This document shows, in pieces, positions 1 to 8,303 of a DNA stretch of 64,000 nt (within the stretch, counting starts at the first letter, position 1; every line of letters starts with the position of its first letter). The stretch spans positions 62,001 to 126,000 of the forward strand of contig NZ_CP021355.1 of NCBI RefSeq assembly GCF_003130705.1, read 5' to 3'. The DNA comes from Rhodococcus oxybenzonivorans (lineage in GTDB: Bacteria > Actinomycetota > Actinomycetes > Mycobacteriales > Mycobacteriaceae). The position numbers and the translations under genes are program-made. A model generated the notes under the pieces. The model ran no database searches and was not told where the DNA came from. It saw only the letters and a list, made by a program, of their open reading frames with translations.

Positions 1-906
1 GCAGTCATCGACGAATGCCTGCAGTCGCAGATGTTCACCGACGGCTACTCGAATGTTTTTGCCGGTGACGACAACTGGCGCGGTCTCGATGTCGCCTCCG
101 GCGAGATCTTCGAATGGCACGAGGACTCCACCTATGTGCGGCAGCCACCGTACTTCGACGGCATGCAGCCCGAACCGCAACCGATCTCCGACATCACCGG
201 CGCCCGGGTGTTGGTCATGTTGGGGGATTCGGTGACCACCGACCACATCTCACCCGCGGGCACGATCCGCCGCGACAGCCCGGCCGGTATCTACCTGCGC
301 GAGCATGGTGTCGAACCGCCCGACTTCAATTCCTACGGATCCCGGCGCGGCAACCACGAGGTGATGATCCGCGGTACCTTCGCCAACATCCGCCTGCGGA
401 ATCTGCTGGCCCCGGGCACGGAGGGCGGCGTCACCCGCCACCTCCCCCGCGGGGAGGAGATGAGCATCTTCGACGCCGCGAACGCCTACGCCGCCGAGGG
501 CACTGCGCTGATCATCCTCGCCGGCGCCGAATACGGATCTGGGTCCTCGCGCGACTGGGCGGCTAAGGGAACACTGCTCCTCGGGGTCAAAGCGGTCCTC
601 GCGACGTCGTTCGAACGCATCCACCGCTCCAACCTGATCGGCATGGGGGTGCTGCCCCTGCAGTTCCCGCCCGGTCGCACCCGCGAAAGCCTCGGGCTGA
701 CCGGTGAAGAGGAATACTCGATCACCGGACTCGAAGGCGGCGACCCGGGCGCGGACTTCCCTACCGAGGTCACCGTCCGAGCCGACCACCATGGTCAAGT
801 ACAGGAATTTCCGGCCACGGTGCGGATCGATACCCCCGCGGAGGCGGGATACTTCCGGCACGGCGGGATACTGCAATATGTGCTGCGACAGCTCCTCGTC
901 ACCTGA
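1..906 (+). CDS. acnA: Aconitate hydratase, C-terminal part (5' end outside window)
   Basis: The reading frame is already open at base 1, so the start lies upstream. About 301 residues remain, covering the end of the [4Fe-4S] domain and the swivelling C-terminal domain of aconitase, the TCA enzyme that interconverts citrate and isocitrate. Recognisable stretches are [14 protein letters not shown] (window residues 75-88), [17 protein letters not shown] and [16 protein letters not shown], which carries the substrate-binding serine and arginine region, followed by [11 protein letters not shown]. It ends in TGA and faces the convergent sdhB gene, so the locus pairs two TCA-cycle genes. The family is unmistakable; whether this is the housekeeping or a second copy cannot be told here. 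Confidence 0.95.
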   Translation, partial: AVIDECLQSQMFTDGYSNVFAGDDNWRGLDVASGEIFEWHEDSTYVRQPPYFDGMQPEPQPISDITGARVLVMLGDSVTTDHISPAGTIRRDSPAGIYLREHGVEPPDFNSYGSRRGNHEVMIRGTFANIRLRNLLAPGTEGGVTRHLPRGEEMSIFDAANAYAAEGTALIILAGAEYGSGSSRDWAAKGTLLLGVKAVLATSFERIHRSNLIGMGVLPLQFPPGRTRESLGLTGEEEYSITGLEGGDPGADFPTEVTVRADHHGQVQEFPATVRIDTPAEAGYFRHGGILQYVLRQLLVT

Positions 907-1146
907 GCGGCTCGCCATAGAGCACCCATGCGGAAACAGCGTCTCTCGAACAGCCCCCGCTCCTCCGCCTCCGTCACCGTCCGGTGGAGTGAACGGTGCC
1001 AGGCCGCCCACGTGCATCGGATGCTCGCGGGACTCACCCCACAGCATCAGTGAGTCGGTCAGGGAAGCAGCAGGGTGACACCTTTTCGTTCCCCGACCAG
1101 GGCCGGAGACCCCTGTTCAAGGCCTGGCGGTGCAGAACTCGTGCGG

Positions 1147-1942
1147 CTACCGCATTACTGCCTTGCGGTTGAACAGCAACGCGCGTTTGACTTCGGTGAT
1201 CGCTTGCGTCACCTTGATTCCGCGCGGACAAGCGTCGGTGCAATTGAAGGTGGTGCGGCAACGCCAGACGCCGTCGATGCCGCCCCAGAATGTCCATCCG
1301 CTCCCCGGCGCCTTCGTCGCGGCTGTCGAAAATGAAGCGATGGGCGTTGACGATGGCGGCCGGCCCGAAATAGCTACCATCCGCCCAATACACCGGGCAC
1401 GACTCGGTACAGCACGCGCACAGGATGCACTTGGTGGTGTCGTCGTACCGGGCACGATCGGCCTGGGATTGGGTCCGCTCGCGGGTGGGCTCCTGACCCG
1501 ATGTCATCAGGAACGGTTTGATCTGGCGGTACGCCGAGAAGAACGGCTCCATGTCGACGACGAGATCTTTCTCGACCGGGAGTCCCTTGAGGGGTGCGAT
1601 CGTGACGGTGGTGTTCTTACCGTCTTTGTTCGGCATGTCGCGCATGAGCACCTTGCACGCGAGCCGGTTGACTCCGTTGATGACCATCGCATCCGATCCG
1701 CACACGCCGTGCGCGCACGAGCGGCGGAAGGTCAGGGTCCCGTCGAGATACCCCTTGACGTAGGTGAGCAGGTTGAGCAACCGATCGGTGGGCAGGCACG
1801 GAACCTCGAAGCTGACCCATCCGGCCTTGCCCGGGTCCTCGGGGTTGAAACGGCGAATCTTCAACGTGACCATCACGGCGCCTTCGGGGACCGGCGGTAG
1901 CGCGACGAAACCCGGGCCCTCGTTGTTCATGGTGACAGACAT
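1147..1942 (-). pseudogene. sdhB: Succinate dehydrogenase/fumarate reductase iron-sulfur subunit, frameshifted
   Basis: This is the iron-sulfur subunit that passes electrons from the SDH flavoprotein to quinone. It reads MSVTMNNEG then PPVPEGAVMVTLKIRRFNP. The [2Fe-2S] motif is RRSCAHGVCGSDAM, the second cluster motif is CILCACCTESCPVYW, and the third cysteine group is CRTTFNCTDACPRG. It resembles mycobacterial SdhB (Rv3319) along its length, ending EVKRALLFNRKAVMR. The frame breaks after GERMDILG because one extra base sits in a four-base run at 1283-1286; removing it restores the whole C-terminus. The total is 796 nt, about 265 residues. No sdhA, sdhC or sdhD lies beside it. A homopolymer sequencing error is as likely as a true mutation. 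Confidence 0.88.
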
Positions 1943-2065
1943 GGTTATCGACTCCAACCTCGTCAATTGCGTTTTCGGGGAGCTCGTCTCGGATTGTCCA
2001 CAGGTTAGCTCAGTGGTCGGTTGTCGGATCGGAAAATCGGTCCGGACCCTCTCTCGCGCCGGGGG

Positions 2066-2340
2066 CCGCGTGATGTGCGGACGCGACACCCCTCCTAACG
2101 AGGGCCACGAGCACCGACAGTCCGTGCACGAGCATCCCGAGGGACATCGTGGCGTGGCCGGCGAAGGCGCCTGCCGGCACCACGACACGGTTGCGGGCGC
2201 GACACCGATGTTCTGCCGCATCACGGCCACGGTGCGCTCGCCAGGTGGATCGACTCGGGCAGCTTCAGCAGGTTCTCACCCATCAGTGCGGTGTCCGCGG
2301 TCTTCACCGCCACCGCCACAGTGCACCGCGGGTTTGTCAT
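2066..2340 (-). pseudogene. Decayed C-terminal fragment of a heavy-metal P1B-type ATPase
   Basis: Translated on the minus strand in three successive frames, this stretch gives VAVKTADTALMGENLLKLPE, then RTVAVMRQNIGVA, then AFAGHATMSLGMLVHGLSVL. In this order these match the end of metal-transporting P-type ATPases: the GDG-domain tail (DVALM..L..LP), the RQNI start of the last membrane pair, and the closing helix. Two frameshifts and the absence of everything upstream make it a remnant. It lies directly between sdhB and the YeaO-like gene. The family assignment comes from motif order by eye and is fairly confident; the metal is unknown. Confidence 0.6.
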
Positions 2341-2378
2341 TCGTTGTGGGCACCGTCATTTCGTGAAATGATCGATCT

Positions 2379-2735
2379 ATGGGCCCGATCGAGTTGGTGC
2401 GAGCCTATGACGCTCGCGGCACCAAGAAGACATCGCCAACCTTCTTGGTAGATCGACTGTGGCCACGGGGCATCGCGAAAGCGGACCTCGACTGCGACGC
2501 CTGGATCAAGGAGGTGGCACCCAGCACGCAGCTGCGGACCTGGTTCGGCCACCAGGCGGATCGCTTTCCGGAGTTCCGCACCCGCTACCTTCAGGAACTC
2601 GACACCAATCGCGCTGCCGCCCAACCGATCGTCGAGGCGGCGCGTAACGGGACTGTGGTGCTGCTGTATTCGGCGAAGGACCTCGAGCACAACCAAGCCG
2701 TGGTCTTGCGCGAGTGGATCTCGAATCAGTTCTGA
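2379..2735 (+). CDS. DUF488 family protein, YeaO-like
   Basis: This 118-residue protein covers the whole small DUF488 (YeaO) domain. Typical motifs are VDRLWPRGI (residues 24-32), DAWIKEVAPSTQLRTWFGH and a C-terminal LLYSAKDLEHNQA. The family has no settled biochemical role. A central Trp-Pro-Arg-Gly motif and conserved Asp/Arg residues suggest a ligand pocket. It has its own transcription unit, just downstream of a decayed metal ATPase and convergent with a slipin gene. Two longer DUF488 relatives occur elsewhere in this window (14.0 and 31.8 kb), but they belong to a different subgroup. Confidence 0.85.
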   Translation: MGPIELVRAYDARGTKKTSPTFLVDRLWPRGIAKADLDCDAWIKEVAPSTQLRTWFGHQADRFPEFRTRYLQELDTNRAAAQPIVEAARNGTVVLLYSAKDLEHNQAVVLREWISNQF

Positions 2736-3076
2736 CATCACCGTAGGACGGCCTGAATACTCATCGCATCCATGAACCCTCGGCCTTGCACCTCGAGCCG
2801 TGCCGGTCGGCCGCGGTCAGAACGGGGCCGTGGTCCGCGGGCAGTTGTGGGTCGGTCGCAGGCCAGTGCGGGCAGTCAGACCCCAAGGCCCGCAGGGCGA
2901 CATCCTGGAAACCCGGAAGACGCGGGGTGACGGTCCTGCCCCCTACCCGTAAGTCCCGCCGCAACAGAGGTCACCGTGGTGTCGGGGTGAACCACCGCTC
3001 CCGACACCGCCCGCGGCCCAGGCCCCCCGAACGGAACCGGCGGGCACCGCTCTGGAACCTGCAGGGTCTATTGGCC
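2736..3076. other. Intergenic stretch, possible short ORF only
   Basis: This 340-bp gap lies between two convergent genes. A minus-strand frame of 67 codons (2964 to 2761, TTG start) has a plausible composition with four Cys/His-rich positions, but no clear ribosome-binding site and no family I recognise. I do not call it as a gene, and I saw no terminator hairpin. Confidence 0.3.
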
Positions 3077-3973
3077 CTATCCGAATCGTGATTGCTCGAG
3101 GGCGAATCCGCGGGCGTCGACGGGCCTGTGTTGTGTGTGCCGGGTCGACGGTTCGTCGTTTACGTTGGCAGGAGTGGTTGTGGTTGTAGGTTCGGCTGTT
3201 CGCGTCGGAACATGGGCGGTGTGCGGTGTCGCTCGTTCCAGAAAGCGGAGCAACTCGACCGGGAACGGCAGCACGAGGGTCGAATTCTTCTCGGCCGCGA
3301 CTTCCACGACGGTTTGCAGGAGCCGCAGTTGCAGGGCGGCGGGATGTTCGGTCATGGTCTCGGCGGCCTGGGCCAGTTTCGCCGAGGCTTGCAGTTCGCC
3401 GTCTGCGGTGATGATGCGGGCCCGCCGTTCACGTTCGGCCTCGGCCTGGCGCGACATCGACCGCTTCATCGAATCGGGGAGGACCACATCCTTGATCTCC
3501 ACCCGGTCGATCTGCACACCCCACCCCAGCGCGGGGCTGTCGATCATCAGCTCCAAGCCCTGGTTGAGGCCCTCCCGGTTGGACAGCAGGTCGTCGAGTT
3601 CGCTCTTGCCGATGATCGACCGCAGCGACGTCTGTGCGACCTGACCGATCGCGGAGACGTAGTCCTGCACGTCCACTGCCACTCGCACCGGATCGGCGAC
3701 GTTGAAATAGACGACCGCATCCACCCTGACGGTCACGTTGTCGCGGGTGATGCCGTCCTGGGCGGGCACCGGCATCGTGATGATCTGCATGTTCACCTTC
3801 TCGAGCCGGTCGGCGATCGGGATCAGCAACATCAGGCCCGGTGCGCGGACGGCGGGCTGGACGCGTCCGAACCGAAACACGACGCCGCGTTCGAACTGTT
3901 TGACGACGCGAATGCTCGAGCTCAGGCCGAGCAGGCCGAGTCCGACCAAGACGGCCACCGCATAGAGAATCAT
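3077..3973 (-). CDS. Slipin / stomatin-like SPFH-domain membrane protein
   Basis: This 298-residue protein has one N-terminal hydrophobic segment (about residues 2-20) followed by an SPFH/band-7 domain. Motifs include VKQFERGVVFRFGRV (24-38), GLMLLIPIADRL, MQIITMPVPAQDGITRDNV and a coiled, charged stretch DSMKRSMSRQAEAERERRARII near residue 165. Such proteins oligomerise at the membrane and organise microdomains or control proteases. The usual NfeD partner protease is not adjacent. The C-terminal 60 residues are Thr/Pro-rich and probably disordered. The start is supported by GGGAG 6 nt upstream. It lies downstream of, and on the same strand as, the DUF3040 gene. Confidence 0.9.
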   Translation of the reverse strand: MILYAVAVLVGLGLLGLSSSIRVVKQFERGVVFRFGRVQPAVRAPGLMLLIPIADRLEKVNMQIITMPVPAQDGITRDNVTVRVDAVVYFNVADPVRVAVDVQDYVSAIGQVAQTSLRSIIGKSELDDLLSNREGLNQGLELMIDSPALGWGVQIDRVEIKDVVLPDSMKRSMSRQAEAERERRARIITADGELQASAKLAQAAETMTEHPAALQLRLLQTVVEVAAEKNSTLVLPFPVELLRFLERATPHTAHVPTRTAEPTTTTTPANVNDEPSTRHTQHRPVDARGFALEQSRFG

Positions 3974-4140
3974 GGTGTTCTCCCATCCGCCCGTGGCCTC
4001 TACCGATACCCGGTCACCACGGGCTTGCTGCCAATCGATGAATTAACCCACGTCCCCGCGTTGACGGCTCCTCGGAGCAGCGCCTCGATTCGTAGAGGCG
4101 CCCAAACCTGCGCGAGGCGTTGGATTTCCGAGTTCGCCAA

Positions 4141-4545
4141 TCAGTTCGGTGCCGGCACCTCGCGGGGCGGCCACGGTATGAGCACAGCACCGGACGCGGT
4201 CGACGGATCGAGGATCCGGACGGTGTCGGTATTGACCGGAATCGCGCTCGCGGAATGGGAACCGCCGACGGCCAGACGGTTGCGTGCAGGCACCGCCCGT
4301 GTTGTACGTGGCGTCGGTGAACTCTTCCGGACGGTGATCTCGGCGTCGTTGAAAACGCGGGGCCCCCGCAGTGCAAACATGCCGAACGTCACCGCGAGCA
4401 CCAGCACTCTCAGCCGGACCCGCACACTGCGATCGTATGGTGGGCGCGGTGTGACGCCGTGAAACACTCGGACCAGCGTCGGGCTGCTTGCGAGTAGCCG
4501 TTGTTCGATCTCGCACAGAGCATTTCGTTCATCGTCGCTGAGCAC
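4141..4545 (-). CDS. DUF3040 domain membrane protein
   Basis: This 134-residue product starts MLSDDERNALCEIEQRL, the typical N-terminus of actinobacterial DUF3040 proteins, followed by one membrane helix (about residues 43-60, VRLRVLVLAVTFGMFAL) and a variable polar tail. DUF3040 has no known function. The GTG start has a strong GGGAGGT ribosome-binding site. A perfect 6-3-6 palindrome lies 57 bp upstream and recurs before a MarR gene 1.2 kb away, suggesting shared control. The slipin gene follows on the same strand, so the two may be co-transcribed. Confidence 0.75.
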   Translation of the reverse strand: MLSDDERNALCEIEQRLLASSPTLVRVFHGVTPRPPYDRSVRVRLRVLVLAVTFGMFALRGPRVFNDAEITVRKSSPTPRTTRAVPARNRLAVGGSHSASAIPVNTDTVRILDPSTASGAVLIPWPPREVPAPN

Positions 4546-4601
4546 AGCGCACCTCCCGGACTCCCCCGGCGAGGTCTTGGTGCCGGGACGACCACTTTTT
4601 A

Positions 4602-4616
4602 TATCGTATCACGATA
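4602..4616. promoter_or_regulatory. Palindromic operator TATCGT-N3-ACGATA, copy 1
   Basis: A perfect inverted repeat (TATCGT, ATC, ACGATA) in an AT-rich patch lies 57 bp upstream of the DUF3040 start. The same arms and spacing recur at 5773-5787 in front of marR. I infer both are binding sites for that MarR protein. Confidence 0.65.
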
Positions 4617-5019
4617 AAAATGTTTCGCCAGTAGCACGGGAAGGCGCGGCGTCGGCCACCCGGTTGACTGCGCTCCTCGCCGGTGGTTCGGTAGTGGACC
4701 TTCTTCGTGCGCGAAGGCACTCGCGCCCAACCACATATCCGGTCCCATCGCTCGATCCGTATGCGACTTTCGCGAAAATCACGGTCGACATCCGGCACCG
4801 CGGTAAGCCCGGCCCCTGCCGGACACGAAGGTGATTGCGCGCCAGTAAAGGTGGGGATGCCGCCGCTACCCCCTTTTCTAGCAACGGTCGGGGATTGGTG
4901 CGGTCGGTGATGTCGCCGCATGGGCGCCGGTCCCGCACCGCGCGAATAGGGGTTGCGGTAGAACTCGCCGGGAATCGGGCGGATATGCCTGGGTGGGCTT
5001 TTCGAGCTGTACTTCTCGT
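4617..5019. other. Intergenic, no gene recognised
   Basis: Frames here are short and lack ribosome-binding sites or recognisable motifs on either strand. I see only the flank of the palindromic operator at the left edge. Confidence 0.4.
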
Positions 5020-5220
5020 TCAGTACCGGGAGTAGTGCTGTCCAGTCGCCGGTTCGCCAGCGCAGATGCACTTTCGGCCGAGGTTTCGGTCCGAGGTCGC
5101 GGCGCAAAACCGAATACCGAGCGCATCGTGGGAATCCGGGCTGTGCGGACATGCCGTGCAGTACGGCGTTGATTCCAGTGCCCGTTCAAGGCTCGACACA
5201 TTGGTCGCGTTCGACGCCAT
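5020..5220 (-). CDS. Possible small cysteine-rich protein
   Basis: A 66-residue frame starts at ATG with CTACPHSPDSHD (residues 21-32), RFCAAT (37-42) and a terminal RKCICAG (49-55). The spacing CxxCxH...D...RFC...RxCxC resembles small actinobacterial proteins that NCBI names after an RGCVC motif, with the last motif here degenerate (RKCIC). Such cysteine spacing suggests metal binding. It lies alone between the two copies of the MarR-type operator. No strong ribosome-binding site is visible, and neighbouring sequence looks non-coding, so it may be a remnant. Confidence 0.4.
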   Translation of the reverse strand: MASNATNVSSLERALESTPYCTACPHSPDSHDALGIRFCAATSDRNLGRKCICAGEPATGQHYSRY

Positions 5221-5772
5221 GGCGGCGCTCCAGTTCTCGGCCCTGCGATCGGGCCGGTTCGGGCGCCGAGGACGACATGGCTTGACCGCGCATGTTCGGG
5301 CCCTCGGCACCCTCAAGGCTACACGTGCCCGCCGGCCCCTGTGGCTCCGCGGGTGAACGACCCTCTCCCGGAACCTATTGCGATGACGCGTCGAGGGTTC
5401 ACAACGTCCCGACGACCCTTCCTCGGCCCTCGGCGATCCTGTCGCAATTGCACCCGAACGAGTCCTCGATGCTTTCGTTGCGGAATCGTCCGCCCGTGCT
5501 CATCGCTCCGCTGCACGGGGCAGTGCGGGTGCTGATGCATGATGTGTTCCTGTGCGTCCTTCTTCTGAGGGAATCGGAAATCGTCTGCGCTGGAATCACG
5601 ACCGCCAATCGGCGATACTTTGTCGACATTGCCGCGTCGGTGGCCGATCGCACGGCGGGGCGTTACGCACTCGTCGCCGTGGCATCGACGTCGGCGCTGT
5701 CTCCAAGGACTCGTCGCACGATGTCGGGCAATGCCCCGTTCAGGCGTGATGACCACGAGAACATCCCTGGTG
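5221..5772. other. Intergenic, no gene recognised
   Basis: About 550 bp upstream of the MarR operator. Frames in this stretch are interrupted and carry no recognisable domain on either strand. Confidence 0.4.
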
Positions 5773-5787
5773 TATCGTATGACGATA
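5773..5787. promoter_or_regulatory. Palindromic operator TATCGT-N3-ACGATA, copy 2
   Basis: A perfect inverted repeat (TATCGT, ATG, ACGATA) lies 40 bp upstream of the marR start. It is identical in arms and spacing to the copy before the DUF3040 gene. The position fits autoregulation. Confidence 0.7.
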
Positions 5788-5827
5788 TATAGTGCGGCGG
5801 TTCTGACGACTGAAGGGGCGAGGTGCC

Positions 5828-6268
5828 GTGACTGCAGAGGAGCACGTGGAGTCGGAGCCGTTGACGAAGCGGGATTTCGAGGCACTGGCACGTTTCCGCT
5901 TCGGTATCCGCCGCTATGTGCGCTTCAGTGAGGATACGGTCCGTGACCATGGCCTCACCCCGCAGCACTACCAGCTGCTGCTCGCACTCAAGGGATTTCC
6001 CGGCCGCGAATGGGCCACCATGCGAGAGTTGGCCGACCGCCTGCAGCTGCGTCATCACAGCGTGGTGGAGCTGGTCGACCGGGCGCAGAAGCAGGGTCTC
6101 GTGGAGCGCGCGCCGCACCCGTCCGACGCGCGGGCGGTACGGGTGGAGTTGACCGAGCACGGGCAGCTGATCCTGGCACGTCTGAGTGCGATGCACCGCG
6201 ACGAATTGCTGCGCCTCGGACCCGCCCTCGAGTTACCCATCTGGGACGACCCTCCCCAGGATCGGTGA
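5828..6268 (+). CDS. MarR family transcriptional regulator
   Basis: This 146-residue winged-helix regulator starts at GTG behind AAGGGGCGAGG. The core MRELADRLQLRHHSVVELVDRAQKQGLVER (about residues 62-91) is the MarR recognition helix region. The wing PHPSDARAVRVELTEHG follows. MarR dimers usually repress themselves and a neighbour and release DNA on binding small phenolic or oxidant ligands. The palindrome just upstream and its twin before the DUF3040/slipin genes define a likely small regulon. No ligand can be inferred. Confidence 0.9.
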   Translation: MTAEEHVESEPLTKRDFEALARFRFGIRRYVRFSEDTVRDHGLTPQHYQLLLALKGFPGREWATMRELADRLQLRHHSVVELVDRAQKQGLVERAPHPSDARAVRVELTEHGQLILARLSAMHRDELLRLGPALELPIWDDPPQDR

Positions 6269-6517
6269 CGTCGCGTCCGTTCGTCGACCGCCCGGGGCCG
6301 TGATCGGTCGCCCGCACATCAATCCCGGTTCCCATCAGCTGCCGGTCGGCGAAGATGCGATTGCCCGAGGGTCGGTAGGCACCGGGCGAGGAGCTGGTGC
6401 AGGCGGATCCCGGACATTGGGGACGTCGCGCTCGTGGGCGCAGGTTCTGCGGTAGGTGGTGCGAAGTAGCCGGCCTCGGCGGGACTCGGGCGAACAGCAC
6501 AGACTCCGGCGATGCCG

Positions 6518-8098
6518 TCAAAACCTTGACGAGTCGGCGTTTGTCCAGTCGCGGAGCCAACTTGTCGGGGGGTCCTCTGTGAGCAGGTCGCCTGGTTGCA
6601 GCCACTCGTGTAGGTCCGCGTAGGTCATCGTGCGGTGCCCCTGGATGCGCCGGTTGAGCATCGACGGATCGAGGTCGCAGAAGTCGTCCAGCCCCATCGA
6701 TGCCAGGATTTGTTGGGCGCTCGCGACGGTGGATCTCTGGAGGTTGTACACCCGGGTGGTCTTGTCCGGAACATTCAGTGCGCGGGCCCGGCGGGCGTCC
6801 TGGGTAGTGACACCGACGGGGCACCGGTTGGTGTGGCAGCGTTGGGCCTGGATGCAGCCGACCGCGAACATCATCGCGCGGGCGGCGAGGGTGAAGTCCG
6901 CTCCCTGGATCAGGCGTTTGATGATGTCGATTCCGTTGGCGACCTTGCCCGAGGCGCCGATCTTGATCCGGTCCCGCAGCCCGGTGCCCACCAACGCGTT
7001 GTGCACCAGCATCAGGCCTTCGGTGAGTGGCATCCCGACGTGGTCCTCGAATTCGAGTGGGGCAGCCCCGGTTCCGCCCTCAGATCCGTCGACGATGATG
7101 AAGTCCGGGGTGATGCCGGTCTCGATCATGGCCTTGCAGATGGCGAGGAATTCCGTGCGGGAACCGACGCACAGTTTGAAGCCGATCGGCTTTCCGCCGG
7201 ACAGTGCACGAAGTGTGGTGATGAAGTCGATGAGCTCGAGCGGTGTGCAGAACGCGCTGTGGGAGGGCGGCGAGATCACGCTCTGCCCGACCGGCACCCC
7301 CCGGGTTCGGGCGATCTCGGGGCTGACTTTCGCGGCGGGCAGTACGCCGCCGAGCCCTGGTTTCGCCCCTTGGGAGAGCTTGATGGAGATGCATTTGACC
7401 TGCGGAAGGGCGGCCTTGGCGGCGAACTCGCCGGGATCGAAGTGCCCGTCGGCGTCGCGGCAGCCGAAGTAGCCGGAACCGATCTCCCAGATCAGGTCGC
7501 CGCCATGCTCGAGGTGGTAAGGACTGATACCGCCCTCGCCGGTGTCGTGGGCGAACCCGCCGCGTGCCGCGCCCCCGTTGAGCGCCTCGATGGCGTTGCC
7601 CGACAGGGCGCCGAAGCTCATCGCCGAGACGTTGTACAAGGCGATGTCGTACCCCATGGTGCACTGTGGACCGCCGATCCGAACATGTGGTGTGTCATCG
7701 GAGGCCGGATGCGCGCGCAACGAGTGGGTGACGAACTCGTATCCGGTGGCGGTGACGTCCCGTTCGGTTCCGAACGGTTCCACGTCCTTGGTGCCCTTGG
7801 CGCGTTCGTACACCGTGGTGCGGGTGTCGCGGTCGAACGGTGTTCCGTCCGTGGATCGTTCGATGAAGTATTGTTGGATCTCGGGGCGTATCCTCTCGAG
7901 CATGAACCGGGCGTGGCCGATCACCGGATAGTTCCGCAGCACACTGTGCCTACGCTGCAGCAGATCCCAGGCGCCGACCATGGCGATCGCCGCCACGATC
8001 ACCGTGACGAGCAGCCACCACGCCGAGACGAAGAAGACCAGCGGCAGCGACGCCGACCCCAGCACCCAGGCGCCCGCGATGACCAGCCACCGGATCAT
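6518..8098 (-). CDS. FMN-binding glutamate synthase-like membrane protein
   Basis: This 526-residue protein has two N-terminal membrane helices (about residues 2-45) and then the FMN-binding synthase domain of GltB. Motifs include NVSAMSFGALSGNAIEALN, GEGGISPYHLEHGGDLIWEI, GQSVISPPSHSAF, IIVDGSEGGTGAAPLEF, and the 3Fe-4S ligand set CIQAQRCHTNRCPVG. It lacks the amidotransferase and C-terminal GXGXG domains of full glutamate synthase, so it belongs to the stand-alone family whose reaction is unclear. The start at 8098 is preceded by GGGAGGG. The same-strand ferredoxin reductase gene lies 205 bp upstream, a possible electron donor. Confidence 0.88.
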   Translation of the reverse strand: MIRWLVIAGAWVLGSASLPLVFFVSAWWLLVTVIVAAIAMVGAWDLLQRRHSVLRNYPVIGHARFMLERIRPEIQQYFIERSTDGTPFDRDTRTTVYERAKGTKDVEPFGTERDVTATGYEFVTHSLRAHPASDDTPHVRIGGPQCTMGYDIALYNVSAMSFGALSGNAIEALNGGAARGGFAHDTGEGGISPYHLEHGGDLIWEIGSGYFGCRDADGHFDPGEFAAKAALPQVKCISIKLSQGAKPGLGGVLPAAKVSPEIARTRGVPVGQSVISPPSHSAFCTPLELIDFITTLRALSGGKPIGFKLCVGSRTEFLAICKAMIETGITPDFIIVDGSEGGTGAAPLEFEDHVGMPLTEGLMLVHNALVGTGLRDRIKIGASGKVANGIDIIKRLIQGADFTLAARAMMFAVGCIQAQRCHTNRCPVGVTTQDARRARALNVPDKTTRVYNLQRSTVASAQQILASMGLDDFCDLDPSMLNRRIQGHRTMTYADLHEWLQPGDLLTEDPPTSWLRDWTNADSSRF

Positions 8099-8303
8099 GG
8101 GAATCCCTCCCGGCGCGTGGTCGCGGACGCACCCACCCTCCGTTGCGGCCCCCGCGCACCCGATCGAGCAGGTCCGGGCGAACAGGAAGCGCCATCGGTA
8201 AATCCAGGAAACCCCGACGAGTTCGAACAGGGCCGACACCACCACCACTGGGGCGGGGGCGGTGTCTCGGGGGTTCGGGACCGTGCCTGCCGGGGCATGA
8301 GCG

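Noticed and set aside
3092..4462. 456-codon plus-strand open frame
   Set aside because: Antisense to the slipin gene; no recognisable features.
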